Source of the DNA: Saccharospirillum sp043196875
GTDB taxonomy: Bacteria; Pseudomonadota; Gammaproteobacteria; Pseudomonadales; Natronospirillaceae
Direction of reading: 5' to 3'
NCBI RefSeq assembly: GCF_043196875.1
Contig: NZ_JBEBMX010000009.1
Span: forward strand, 101,704 to 165,703
Length of the DNA: 64,000 nt
The translations under genes were made by a program, and so were the position numbers. Positions 52,743 to 61,556 of the stretch are shown here, in pieces; the first letter of the stretch is position 1, and the number at the start of each line of letters is the position of its first letter. The notes under the pieces were generated by a model. The model was given only the letters and a program-made list of their open reading frames with translations, was not told where the DNA came from and searched no databases.

Positions 52743-53468
52743 ATGTCTATCAATATCCGCATCGTCCTGGTTCAGACCTGGCATCCCGGCAACATTGGCG
52801 CCGCCGCACGCGCCATGAAAAACATGGGTCTGGAGCAACTGGTGCTGGTCAATCCTATCGATTTTCCTTGCGATGAAGCCTACAACCGCGCCGGCCAGGC
52901 CACCGACCTGCTCGACAACGCCCGAGTCGTGACCAGCCTCGACGAAGCCATCGCCGATTGCGGCCTGGTCGTCGCCACCAGCGCCCGCGAACGCAGCATT
53001 AGATTACCGGCCCTGTCAGCCGAAGAGTGTGGCCGCGAAGCCGTATCGCGCCAGCACGAAGCGCCGGTTGCACTGGTATTCGGACGCGAACGGATGGGCC
53101 TGCACAACGACGACATTCAGCGCTGTCACGCCCAGGTGAATATCGACGCCAACCCGGATTACCCGGTGCTGAACCTGAGTCAGGCGGTGCAGTTATTGAG
53201 TTACGAGGTATTCAAAGCGGCGCAAAATGAAACCGGCAACAACACGACCACGCCCTACCCGCTGCATGCCGATCTGGAAAGGTTTTACGACCATCTGAAT
53301 GAGACGCTGGGTGATATCGGTTTTCTCAACCCGGCGCACCCGGGCCAGGCGGTGGATCATCTGCGCGCCCTGTTTCGCCGCGCCCAACCCACTGCCAAAG
53401 AATTGCGCCTGCTGCGCGGCGTACTCAGCGCCGCCCAGCAAGCTGCCAAGAATCAGTCTTCCGGCTGA
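52743..53468 (+). CDS. trmJ: tRNA (cytidine/uridine-2'-O)-methyltransferase TrmJ
   Basis: 241 aa. SPOUT methyltransferase with VQTWHPGNIGAAARAMKNMGLEQLVLVNP, VATSARERSIR, ALVFGRERMGLHNDDIQRCHAQVNID and PDYPVLNLSQAVQLLSYEVF, all diagnostic for TrmJ. It methylates the ribose at position 32 of several tRNAs. The 3' end overlaps the convergent maiA gene by 16 bases. ATG at 52743. Confidence 0.95.
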   Translation: MSINIRIVLVQTWHPGNIGAAARAMKNMGLEQLVLVNPIDFPCDEAYNRAGQATDLLDNARVVTSLDEAIADCGLVVATSARERSIRLPALSAEECGREAVSRQHEAPVALVFGRERMGLHNDDIQRCHAQVNIDANPDYPVLNLSQAVQLLSYEVFKAAQNETGNNTTTPYPLHADLERFYDHLNETLGDIGFLNPAHPGQAVDHLRALFRRAQPTAKELRLLRGVLSAAQQAAKNQSSG

Positions 53469-54088
53469 TTGCGGCTCGGTTCGGCCTGAACAAAGGCCGG
53501 CTGAGCGGTGGCGTGCTGATAGATGCGCTGCAAACGCGGCCAGGCATCGAGCGTCATATCAACGCGCAGAGCGTTATACATCTGCGGAATCAATAGCACA
53601 TCGACCAGGCTCAATTGATTGCGATAAAACCAATCGCCACTGCCCAAGCGCGCCGCCTGCACTTCCAAGGCATCGAAGCCGGTAGTAATCCAGTGCCGGT
53701 GCCAGGCGTTCACTTCAATTTCGCTGGCCTGAAATTGCGAGCGCAACTGCTTTAACACGCGCATGTTGTTAATGGGGTGAATGTCACAGCCGATGTCCTG
53801 GCACAGCGCCCGAACTTCGGCACGCGCCAACGGATCGTTCGGCAACAGCGGCGGGTTCGGATAGACCTCTTCAAGGTATTCCAGAATCGCCATCGACTGC
53901 CGCACCAAGCCCGGTTCTAAATCCAACGACGGCACCAAACCCGCCGGATTCACCGAGCGATAAGCTGCACTGTGCTGATCGCCCTGGCGCAACTCAATAG
54001 GCACCTGCTGCGCGTCAACACCTTTCAGTGCCAACCCAATGCGCACCCGATAGGCGGCCGATGAACGCCAATAATGGTAGAACTTCAT
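53453..54088 (-). CDS. maiA: maleylacetoacetate isomerase
   Basis: 211 aa from ATG 54088, which GGGAG precedes at seven bases (the ATG at 54094 is too close to it). Zeta-class GST fold: FYHYWRSSAAYRVRIGLALKG with the SSA catalytic Ser, VNPAGLVPSLDLEPG, and QSMAILEYLEEVYPNPPLLPNDP. It isomerises maleylacetoacetate to fumarylacetoacetate in tyrosine degradation. It is 21 bases downstream of the PhhR-type regulator, which matches the regulator's aromatic amino acid role. hmgA and fahA are not in the window. Confidence 0.93.
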   Translation of the reverse strand: MKFYHYWRSSAAYRVRIGLALKGVDAQQVPIELRQGDQHSAAYRSVNPAGLVPSLDLEPGLVRQSMAILEYLEEVYPNPPLLPNDPLARAEVRALCQDIGCDIHPINNMRVLKQLRSQFQASEIEVNAWHRHWITTGFDALEVQAARLGSGDWFYRNQLSLVDVLLIPQMYNALRVDMTLDAWPRLQRIYQHATAQPAFVQAEPSRNQPED

Positions 54089-54109
54089 CTGCATTCTCCC
54101 GGTGACAAA

Positions 54110-55672
54110 TCAGTCGGATCGACTGTGCTTGCCAATGCCATACTCGCGCAACTTATTGGCAATGGCGGTGTGCGAAACGCCCAGCTTTTTACCCAGCTGC
54201 CGACTGCTCGGATAAGCCGGATAAAGCCGGCGCAACAACTGAGCCTCAAACCGTTTCATGGCTTCATCAAGCGAGCCTTCGAAATGTTCATCGACATAAC
54301 CCCAGCCGCTGGAAAAGCTGGGCAATTGCAAATGTTCCGGCTCCAGAATGTCATCTTCAGCTAAGGAAACGGCACGCAACAACGAGTTTTCCATCTGCCG
54401 CACATTGCCTGGCCAGGGATATTGCTGCAGCGCATTCTGACAAGCGCGGGAAATACGAATCCGGCGGCGTTGCGGCTCGGCAAAGCGGGCAATAAAACGT
54501 TCGGCCATCGGCAAAATATCGTTCTTGCGATCGCGCAGCGCTGGAATGTGCAGCGCCAATACGTTCAGCCGGTAATAGAGATCTTCACGGAAGGTGCCGT
54601 CGCGGCACAACGCCAGCAGATCTTTTTGCGTTGAGCAGATGATGCGCACATCGGCGGTAAATTCCTGTTCATCGCCCACCCGGCGGTAGGTGCCATCCTG
54701 CATCAGGCGCAGAAATTTCGACTGCAACAGCTTCGACATATCGCCGATTTCATCGAGAAATACCGTGCCGCCTTCGGCCAGTTCGACGATGCCCTTTTTC
54801 GCCTGGGTCGCGCCTTCAAAAGCACCGGCGGCGTAACCGAATAATTCGCTTTCGGCCACACTGTCGGGCATGGCAGCGCAGTTCAAAACCAGGAACGGTT
54901 TGTCTTTGCGCAGGCTGTGTTGATGGCAGGATTTGGCCAGTAATTCTTTGCCGGTTCCGGTTTCACCGGTAATTAACAAAGGCGCATCCAGACCCGACAT
55001 CCGCTTAGCCTGACGAATCACCTTTTTCATCGGCTGGCTTTCGGCGATGAGTAATTCAAACTCACCGGCCTGCTGCTGGTAAGCAGTGATCTGGCGACCA
55101 AGACGCTCGGGTGATTTAAAGGTAATGACCGCGCCGGCAAAGTAATCGTCCTGGTCGGCATCGGTTTCGTTGGGTACGCGAATCGGATAAATATCAGCCA
55201 GGAAGGTACGGCCACGCAGTTGCAGATGAGTCGCCGTCGCGCCGGGTTGATCGCCGTTGAGCCAATGGCTGAAATTGAAACCCTTCACCCAGTTCTTCAG
55301 CAACTTGCCGTGCACCTCAGCTTCGGGCAATTGCAGAATATCGAGCGCGGCTTCATTGGCGATCACCACATTGCCCTGGCTGTCGATCGATACCACCGGT
55401 TCAGGCAGCGTTTTCAGCAGCGTCTGCATTTCCTGCTGTTCACGCTCGCCGGGCAGATAGGGAATCAGGGAGACATCCTGGATGCCCGGAATCAAACGGA
55501 TTTCCGGCATCAGATGCTGAAATTCATCGAAAACAAGCGTCGGGAAGTTGAGGTAAATCCGGCCGGTGGGATCAATTTCGATGCCCCTGAGATCGATCTG
55601 GTGTTGCACCAGAATATCCAGCACTTCAGCACAAATACCCAAGCGCTCTTCGCATTCGATCTTGAGCCGCAT
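54110..55672 (-). CDS. phhR: TyrR/PhhR-family transcriptional regulator
   Basis: 520 aa. An N-terminal ACT domain (~1-75) is followed by a PAS domain (~78-190). A sigma54-type AAA+ domain (~205-430) has Walker A GETGTGKE at 236-243 and GGTVFLDEIGDM. A C-terminal helix-turn-helix (SSRQLGKKLGVSHTAIANKLREYG) closes it. The sigma54-contact motif GAFTGA is altered to GAFEGA (283-288), as expected for TyrR/PhhR, which act on sigma70 promoters. The family senses Tyr/Phe and controls aromatic amino acid catabolism; the next gene is maiA. Two TyrR-box-like sites lie upstream (55686-55703, 55734-55751). Confidence 0.9.
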   Translation of the reverse strand: MRLKIECEERLGICAEVLDILVQHQIDLRGIEIDPTGRIYLNFPTLVFDEFQHLMPEIRLIPGIQDVSLIPYLPGEREQQEMQTLLKTLPEPVVSIDSQGNVVIANEAALDILQLPEAEVHGKLLKNWVKGFNFSHWLNGDQPGATATHLQLRGRTFLADIYPIRVPNETDADQDDYFAGAVITFKSPERLGRQITAYQQQAGEFELLIAESQPMKKVIRQAKRMSGLDAPLLITGETGTGKELLAKSCHQHSLRKDKPFLVLNCAAMPDSVAESELFGYAAGAFEGATQAKKGIVELAEGGTVFLDEIGDMSKLLQSKFLRLMQDGTYRRVGDEQEFTADVRIICSTQKDLLALCRDGTFREDLYYRLNVLALHIPALRDRKNDILPMAERFIARFAEPQRRRIRISRACQNALQQYPWPGNVRQMENSLLRAVSLAEDDILEPEHLQLPSFSSGWGYVDEHFEGSLDEAMKRFEAQLLRRLYPAYPSSRQLGKKLGVSHTAIANKLREYGIGKHSRSD

Positions 55673-55685
55673 TCACTCTCCCCAC

Positions 55686-55703
55686 TGTAAGCAATACTTT
55701 CCA
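55686..55703. promoter_or_regulatory. TyrR/PhhR box-like site 1
   Basis: TGTAAG, six bases, TTTCCA; the consensus is TGTAAA-N6-TTTACA, so 10 of 12 defined positions match. It lies 14 bases upstream of the phhR start, where binding would repress. Confidence 0.5.
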
Positions 55704-55733
55704 GCGCGCTAAATTGCCGCAGGGTCGTTTTGT

Positions 55734-55751
55734 TGTCAACTGAGCTTTACA
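55734..55751. promoter_or_regulatory. TyrR/PhhR box-like site 2
   Basis: TGTCAA, six bases, TTTACA matches 11 of 12 consensus positions. It is 48 bases centre-to-centre from site 1, close to 4.5 helical turns. Confidence 0.6.
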
Positions 55752-55760
55752 GCCGACAAC

Positions 55761-55786
55761 AAAAAACGGCCCGCTGGGCGGGCCGT
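55761..55786 (-). terminator. rho-independent terminator upstream of phhR
   Basis: Read on the minus strand: ACGGCCCGCCCAGCGGGCCGT followed by a run of six T. It ends the glycosyltransferase/PAP2 region only if transcription there came from the left; given gene directions it more likely stops plus-strand or minus-strand read-through between phhR and the glycosyltransferase gene, which ends at 55824. Confidence 0.85.
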
Positions 55787-55823
55787 CTGCTAAGACTCAA
55801 TAAATAATATGGCTTAATAAAAA

Positions 55824-56882
55824 CTAAGCGACGCGCTGAGCAGCTTGCTGCGATGGGAAGTTCACGTCGGCCCACAACTCCTCGACCAGGCTGTCGATGG
55901 AGGCATGCGGATAGCGCTGTAACCAGCTCACCAGAGCCGTGGCCACATCCGGGTAATTCACCCAGCGCGGCTCACCCTGGCGCAGGAACGCTTCAATGGC
56001 GCCGGTAGAAACCTTCGGCATCACCGAGCCCAGGTCCAGCGCCTGCAAAGCCGCAGCGTTGGACTGCTGCTCCATCTGGCCGCGCAGCGGTTTAACCAGA
56101 ATGCGTTTGCTCATCGACAAAGCTTCACTGGCCAGTTCAAAGCCAGCGTTGCAGATCACGCTGCCGCATTCGGCCAGCGACGCCTGGAAACCATCGCGGC
56201 TGAAACCGCGCACCGTCACCTGACCGTACTGGCCCGGCTCAATATCGCCGCAGTGCATCACAAACCGCACCTGGCTGTTGACCTCATTGAGCAGCGCCAG
56301 CGTCGCTGCGCTGTTTTCGAACGGCAGATAAACCAGCGCTTTATCGAGCGAACCGGGTTTCGGTTCCGTGGTCGATTCAATGATCGGCGGCAGAATGGGT
56401 GCGCCGAAATGATGCCAGTGCACACCCAAACCCACGGTTACGGGTGCAAACCAGCGCATGATGGCTTCAGACACCACCGAATGCCCGGCCTTGGGAATAT
56501 CGTGGTTAAAGGCGTACTGATGGCCGACGCCCACACAAGGCATACCCTGAGAGCGCGCCGCCCAGGCTACGACCGGTTCAAAATCGGTGACCACCAGGTC
56601 GTATTGGCTCAGCTCGAGCGAGCGAATATCGCGCCAGAGGCCTCGCATGGAGGTGTCGTTCATGGTGCGACGCAGATCAATACGACCATCACGAGTCGCG
56701 AAGGTCAGGCCTTTGAACACCCGAAAATCGCCGAAGGCGTCCATATCGAAAAAGCGCTCGCGCTCACGACCGGAAAACACCCAATCGACATCAACACCAG
56801 CATGCGCCAGCGCCTCGGCCATCACTCGGGCACGAGTGATATGACCATTACCAGTACCCTGAACGCCGTAGAGGATTTTCAC
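55824..56882 (-). CDS. MJ1255/VC2487-type glycosyltransferase
   Basis: 352 aa from GTG 56882 (KILYGVQGTGNGHITRARVMAEAL), whose last bases overlap the PAP2 stop (GTGA). The N-terminal GNGHITRA motif and the C-terminal CNAGFELASEALSMSKRILVKPLRGQMEQQSNA motif, the acceptor and nucleotide-sugar sites of a GT-B fold, match the MJ1255 family. An upstream extension to 57002 would run through the PAP2 gene and is rejected. It is coupled to a PAP2 phosphatase, suggesting joint action on a lipid-linked substrate. Substrate unknown. Confidence 0.8.
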   Translation of the reverse strand: MKILYGVQGTGNGHITRARVMAEALAHAGVDVDWVFSGRERERFFDMDAFGDFRVFKGLTFATRDGRIDLRRTMNDTSMRGLWRDIRSLELSQYDLVVTDFEPVVAWAARSQGMPCVGVGHQYAFNHDIPKAGHSVVSEAIMRWFAPVTVGLGVHWHHFGAPILPPIIESTTEPKPGSLDKALVYLPFENSAATLALLNEVNSQVRFVMHCGDIEPGQYGQVTVRGFSRDGFQASLAECGSVICNAGFELASEALSMSKRILVKPLRGQMEQQSNAAALQALDLGSVMPKVSTGAIEAFLRQGEPRWVNYPDVATALVSWLQRYPHASIDSLVEELWADVNFPSQQAAQRVA

Positions 56883-57406
56883 AGTACAAACCCTCCCAGC
56901 GCCCAGAAGCCGACCAGCGAACCCAGGGTTGCGCCAACCAATGTATCGGTCGGGAAATGCACACCCAGGAAGATGCGTGACATGGCCACACAGCACGACC
57001 ACAACAACAGCACCATCAGCAGCACCGGCAGCTGACTGGCCACCAGCACGGTAAACAGGAAGGCAGCCGAGGTATGGCCGGAAGGGAAACTGAATTTATC
57101 GGACGGAATGATAAAGCTGGTGAAATCGTCAATGGCTTCTTGTGGCCGGTTACGCCGGCAGGTGTTTTTCAGCACCCAGTAGATGCCGCGTTCCACCGCG
57201 AAAGCCACCACGGCCACCTTAACCAAGGCCATGCCGGACTCTGGCTGAGTCATGCCATAGACGGCAAAGAACAGCAGGTAGAGCCAGCCGTCGGCGGTAC
57301 GTGATACCGCACGACTCAAAGCAGTGATACGCTCACGGCGACGACGCGCCATGCACCAATTGAACGTCAGGGTGTCAAGCTGTTGGATTCGGTGCAGCCA
57401 TTTCAT
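56879..57406 (-). CDS. PAP2-family membrane phosphatase
   Basis: 175 aa from ATG 57406, seven bases after GGAGG. Five to six helices. The three PAP2 motifs are KNTCRRNRP, PSGHTSAAF and SRIFLGVHFPTD. Members dephosphorylate undecaprenyl pyrophosphate, phosphatidic acid or related lipids on the periplasmic side. It is coupled (four-base overlap) to the downstream glycosyltransferase. Active-site residues are intact. Confidence 0.9.
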   Translation of the reverse strand: MKWLHRIQQLDTLTFNWCMARRRRERITALSRAVSRTADGWLYLLFFAVYGMTQPESGMALVKVAVVAFAVERGIYWVLKNTCRRNRPQEAIDDFTSFIIPSDKFSFPSGHTSAAFLFTVLVASQLPVLLMVLLLWSCCVAMSRIFLGVHFPTDTLVGATLGSLVGFWALGGFVL

Positions 57407-57515
57407 GAAGAAGCCTCCATCGTCATGGCGTCTATTATTCATTCGCCCGTGTCACCTTTCTGACTTTTTGATGAAGTTTTAATGACAATCCTGACCCTAA
57501 CGAAAATCCGCTGCA

Positions 57516-57953
57516 TCAACCAGCAGGCGGTTCGGCCGCTTTAAAGACCGAGGTTTCAAAGGCCGACTGCAAGCTCAGCACGCGCTGGCGCAATGCACCA
57601 CGCGGATAAGCCTTGGCCGGAACAGCGCCCCAAACCGGGTTGGGCCAGGCCGCATCGGTTTGTTTGCGCACCACATGATGGATATGCAACTGCGACACCA
57701 CATTGCCCAGCGCCGCTATGTTCATCTTGTCACCTTTAAAGGTGGCCATCAGGCGCTCAGCGACGAAGCTGCTTTCCCAGATCAATTGTTCCTGGTCGTC
57801 TTCGTCCAGCTGGTAAATCTCGCTGATACCCTCACGCTGAGGTACCAGTATCAACCAGGGGTAGTTGGCGTCTTTCATCAGCAGAATGCGATTCAGCATC
57901 AATTCGCCAACTTCGACGCAATCATTCTGCAAGCGGTGATCCAGTTCGAACAT
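57516..57953 (-). CDS. HIT-family protein
   Basis: 145 aa from ATG 57953, after AAGGAGG. It has FELDHRLQNDC, PWLILVPQREGISEIYQL, and the histidine-triad segment NVVSQLHIHHVVRKQTDAAWPNPVWG. In this subgroup the first His of HxHxH is Gln (QLHIHH), a common variant. HIT proteins hydrolyse nucleotide-linked phosphoramidates or similar bonds; the substrate here is unknown. Confidence 0.87.
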   Translation of the reverse strand: MFELDHRLQNDCVEVGELMLNRILLMKDANYPWLILVPQREGISEIYQLDEDDQEQLIWESSFVAERLMATFKGDKMNIAALGNVVSQLHIHHVVRKQTDAAWPNPVWGAVPAKAYPRGALRQRVLSLQSAFETSVFKAAEPPAG

Positions 57954-58066
57954 CGAGCCCTCCTTTGCCGCCATTGTACCGCAAAGGCACAGATGTATAA
58001 GTGGGCACTGGGTCTGCCTGCACGCAACCGATATAATGCCCCGGCACTTTCCCAGGAATGGCCTCT

Positions 58067-59179
58067 ATGCCCGACGTTCAGTGGCACACCCAATGGCCCG
58101 AACACCTAGGCCAACACACCGACAACCCGTTCAGCCGCGCCAGCTTTTTACGCGCTCTGGAAAGCAGCGGCGTGTGCAGCATCGATGGAGGCTGGTCGCC
58201 ACACCATCTGCACTGGCAAGATGAACAACAGGAGCTGGCGCTGCCCTGCTACGCCAAAACCCACTCCTGGGGCGAATACGTTTTCGACTGGGCCTGGGCG
58301 CACGCCTATGAACAACACGGCCTGCCCTACTACCCCAAACTGGTGTGCGCCATTCCCTATACACCGTCCATGGGACCACGAGCGAGCACGCCCTTGCATG
58401 CGCCATTAGTCACCGACCTCGCCCAGGCCATGCAACAAGAAGCACTGAACCAGGATTACAGCGGTTGCCATCTGCTGTTTCCCGATGACGCCACCGCCGA
58501 CCTCTGGGCCAACCACACCGACTGGGTGGAACGGCGCGATGTTCAGTTCCACTGGCGCAACCAGAATTACCGCGATTTCGATGACTTCCTCGACCGCTTC
58601 GCCTCGCGCAAACGCAAAAACCTGCGCAAAGAACGCCGCTCCATTGCCGACCAAGGTCTGGAAATGCGCTGTTTCGAAGGCCGTGAAATCGATGCGGTCA
58701 CCCTGCGACAGTTCTATATCTTCTACCACGCCACCTACTTAAAGCGCGGCCGCCAAGGTTATCTGACACTGGAATTCTTCGAGCAACTGCTCGCCGAGCA
58801 AGCCGAATCGCTGGTGCTCTTTATGGCGTTTCAGGGTGAGGAAGGCGTGGCGGCGGCGCTGTGCTTTCGCGATTCAACCACGCTCTACGGCCGCTACTGG
58901 GGTTGCCTGGACGAATTCAACAACCTGCATTTTGAGTGCTGCTATTACCAGGGCATCGACTACTGCATCCGCCACGGTCTGCAACGTTTCGACCCGGGCA
59001 CCCAGGGCGAGCACAAAGTAGCGCGCGGTTTTGAGCCGCGCATTACCCGCTCCTTTCACTGGCTGGCGCGGCCGGAATTCCAGCAAGCGGTCGAACGCTT
59101 CTGCCTGGAAGAAGCCGAAATGGTCGAACGCTACCGCGAACAAATGACCGATGCCCTGCCGTTCAAACACACCGACTGA
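58067..59179 (+). CDS. FemAB-like peptidoglycan-type acyltransferase (DUF482/GNAT)
   Basis: 370 aa from ATG 58067, nine bases after AGGA; ATG 58058 is the alternative. The sequence matches the DUF482 'peptidogalycan' family of the GNAT superfamily: an N-terminal NPFSRASFLRALESSG, KRKNLRKERRSI, FYHATYLKRGRQGYLTLEFFEQL, RYWGCLDEFNNLHFECCYYQGIDY and DPGTQGEHKVARGFEPR. FemAB-type enzymes transfer aminoacyl groups. The substrate of this family is not established. Confidence 0.85.
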   Translation: MPDVQWHTQWPEHLGQHTDNPFSRASFLRALESSGVCSIDGGWSPHHLHWQDEQQELALPCYAKTHSWGEYVFDWAWAHAYEQHGLPYYPKLVCAIPYTPSMGPRASTPLHAPLVTDLAQAMQQEALNQDYSGCHLLFPDDATADLWANHTDWVERRDVQFHWRNQNYRDFDDFLDRFASRKRKNLRKERRSIADQGLEMRCFEGREIDAVTLRQFYIFYHATYLKRGRQGYLTLEFFEQLLAEQAESLVLFMAFQGEEGVAAALCFRDSTTLYGRYWGCLDEFNNLHFECCYYQGIDYCIRHGLQRFDPGTQGEHKVARGFEPRITRSFHWLARPEFQQAVERFCLEEAEMVERYREQMTDALPFKHTD

Positions 59180-59205
59180 CCTCTGCTAACCAATCTGGAG
59201 TTTTT

Positions 59206-59646
59206 ATGCGTTATCTACACACCATGGTTCGCGTCAGCGACATCGACGCCTCCTTGCGCTTTTTCTGCGATGGCCTGGGCCTGGTCGAAATCAGCCGCAG
59301 TGAAAACGACAAAGGCCGTTTCACCCTGGTTTTTCTGGCCGCCCCGGAAGACCGCGAACGCGCCCTCGCCGACAAAGCGCCGATGGTGGAACTGACCTAT
59401 AACTGGGACCCGGAACAATACACAGGCGGCCGTAACTTCGGTCACTTGGCCTATCGTGTCGATGACATCTACGCGACCTGCCAACACCTGCAAGACATGG
59501 GCGTTGCCATCCTGCGTCCACCACGCGACGGCCACATGGCCTTTGTGCGCAGCCCGGACAACATCTCCATCGAACTGTTGCAAGCCGGCGACGCCCTGCC
59601 CGCCGCCGAACCCTGGGCCTCCATGCCTAACCAGGGCGAGTGGTAA
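59206..59646 (+). CDS. gloA: lactoylglutathione lyase (glyoxalase I)
   Basis: 146 aa. VOC fold with the metal ligands H5 (YLHTMVRV), E62 (MVELTYNW), H80 (FGHLAYRVDD) and E123 (ISIELLQ). The spacing agrees with Ni-type E. coli GloA. It isomerises the methylglyoxal-glutathione hemithioacetal to S-lactoylglutathione. A TGGAG ribosome site lies before ATG 59206. It is 26 bases after the FemAB-like gene and may be cotranscribed. Confidence 0.9.
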   Translation: MRYLHTMVRVSDIDASLRFFCDGLGLVEISRSENDKGRFTLVFLAAPEDRERALADKAPMVELTYNWDPEQYTGGRNFGHLAYRVDDIYATCQHLQDMGVAILRPPRDGHMAFVRSPDNISIELLQAGDALPAAEPWASMPNQGEW

Positions 59647-59761
59647 CTCACCGCCCTCACCGCACACCACGCCTGACTACACCTCGGCCGCCGTTGGCTC
59701 TACAATGGCGGGCCGTTTTGCTTCATACCCAATCTGAATACAGCCAACAACGAGAATCTTC

Positions 59762-61486
59762 ATGCGCGCAAGCCAGTATTTGATCGCCACCGTCAAGGAA
59801 ACGCCCGCCGATGCCGTTATCGCCAGCCATCAACTGATGCTGCGCGCCGGCATGGTGCGTAAACTCGCCTCCGGCCTGTACACCTGGATGCCAACCGGCC
59901 TCAAAGTACTGCGCAAAATTGAACGCATCGTGCGCGAAGAAATGGACCGCGCCGGCGCCCAGGAAGTGTTGATGCCTTGCGTGCAACCGGCCGAGCTGTG
60001 GCAGGAAAGCGGCCGCTGGGACGATATGGGCCCGCTGATGATGAAAATGCAGGATCGCCACCAACGCGATTTTGTGTTCGGCCCGACGCACGAAGAAGTG
60101 ATCACCGATCTGGCCCGTAACGAGTTGACCAGCTACAAACAACTGCCGGCCAACTTCTACCAAATTCAGACCAAATTCCGCGATGAATTCCGGCCGCGTT
60201 TCGGCGTGATGCGCGCCCGCGAATTCATTATGAAAGATGCCTACTCCTTCCATGTTTCGATGGCATCGCTGCAAGCCGAATACGACAACATGCATCGGGC
60301 TTACTGCCGTATTTTTGATCGGCTCGGCCTGAACTACCGCCCGGTGCTGGCCGACAGCGGCGCCATCGGCGGCGACAGCTCGCACGAATTCCAAGTGCTG
60401 GCTGAATCGGGTGAAGACTACATCGCCTATTCCGACAGCAGCGACTACGCCGCCAACATTGAACGCGCCGAAGCGGTGATGCCTGCGGGCGAACGCGCTG
60501 CGCCAAGCGAAGAACTGCGCCAGGTCGATACCCCGAACACCAAAACCATTGCCGCCTTGGTCGAAGGCTTTGGTCTGCCGATTGAGAAAACCATCAAAAC
60601 GCTGATCGTCGAAGCCGAAGACGACGTGGACGGCGGTTTAGTCGCACTGCTGGTGCGTGGCGATCACGAACTGAACGAAATCAAAGCCGAGAAACTGCCG
60701 CAAGTGAAAGCACCGCTGACCATGGCAACAGAAGAACGCATTCGCGCTGTGGTCGGTGCAGGTCCCGGCTCATTGGGGCCGATTGGATTGCCGATGCCCA
60801 TCGTCATCGACCGCGCCGTCAGTCTGATGAGCGACTTTGGTGCCGGTGCCAACAGCGACGACAAACACTGGTTTGGCATTAACTGGGAACGTGACTTGCC
60901 GCTGCCAGACATCGCCGACCTGCGCTCTGTGGTCGAAGGCGACCCGAGCCCAGACGGCAAAGGCACACTAAAAATTGCCAAGGGCATCGAAGTCGGCCAC
61001 ATCTTCCAATTGGGCGACAAATATTCCAAAGCGTTGAACGCCACCGTGCTCGACGAAAATGGCAAAGCGCAAACCATGCTGATGGGTTGTTACGGCATCG
61101 GCGTCAGCCGCATTGTCGCCGCGGCTATCGAACAGAACCACGACGACAACGGCATCATCTGGCCCGATGCGTTGGCTCCTTTCCAGGTGGGCATTGTGCC
61201 GCTGAATGCGCACAAATCACCGGAAGTGATGGAAGTGGCCGAACAACTGTACCGCGAACTGAGCGAAGCCGGCATCGAAGTACTGCTCGACGACCGCGAC
61301 AAAAAAACCAGCCCCGGGGTGAAGTTCGCCGATATGGAATTAATCGGCATTCCGCATCGCATTGTAGTCAGTGACCGTGGTCTGGCCGAGGGTGAATTGG
61401 AATACAAAGCGCGCAGCGCCGCAGAGAAAGAAAACCTTAAGCTGGCCGACGCGGTAAGCTTTTTACAGCAACAGCTTCAAGCCTAA
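59762..61486 (+). CDS. proS: prolyl-tRNA synthetase, bacterial type
   Basis: 574 aa. MRASQYLIATVKETPADA at the start is standard. Class II motifs are HEEVITDLARNEL, FRDEFRPRFGVMRAREFIMKDAYSFH and MLMGCYGIGVSRIVAAAIEQNHDDNG. The insertion (editing) domain lies between ~225 and 400 (KTLIVEAEDDVDGGLVALLVRGDHELNEIK). The anticodon domain closes the protein. It charges tRNA-Pro and clears Ala-tRNA-Pro. It ends with a strong terminator and is not coupled to its neighbours. Confidence 0.98.
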   Translation: MRASQYLIATVKETPADAVIASHQLMLRAGMVRKLASGLYTWMPTGLKVLRKIERIVREEMDRAGAQEVLMPCVQPAELWQESGRWDDMGPLMMKMQDRHQRDFVFGPTHEEVITDLARNELTSYKQLPANFYQIQTKFRDEFRPRFGVMRAREFIMKDAYSFHVSMASLQAEYDNMHRAYCRIFDRLGLNYRPVLADSGAIGGDSSHEFQVLAESGEDYIAYSDSSDYAANIERAEAVMPAGERAAPSEELRQVDTPNTKTIAALVEGFGLPIEKTIKTLIVEAEDDVDGGLVALLVRGDHELNEIKAEKLPQVKAPLTMATEERIRAVVGAGPGSLGPIGLPMPIVIDRAVSLMSDFGAGANSDDKHWFGINWERDLPLPDIADLRSVVEGDPSPDGKGTLKIAKGIEVGHIFQLGDKYSKALNATVLDENGKAQTMLMGCYGIGVSRIVAAAIEQNHDDNGIIWPDALAPFQVGIVPLNAHKSPEVMEVAEQLYRELSEAGIEVLLDDRDKKTSPGVKFADMELIGIPHRIVVSDRGLAEGELEYKARSAAEKENLKLADAVSFLQQQLQA

Positions 61487-61492
61487 AAAAAT

Positions 61493-61517
61493 ACCGGGCC
61501 TCACGGCCCGGTTTTTT
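61493..61517 (+). terminator. rho-independent terminator of proS
   Basis: ACCGGGCC, loop TCAC, GGCCCGGT and a run of T lie six bases after the stop. Confidence 0.95.
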
Positions 61518-61556
61518 AACAACGTCCACTGGGATAACGAATTCCAAGCGTAATTG

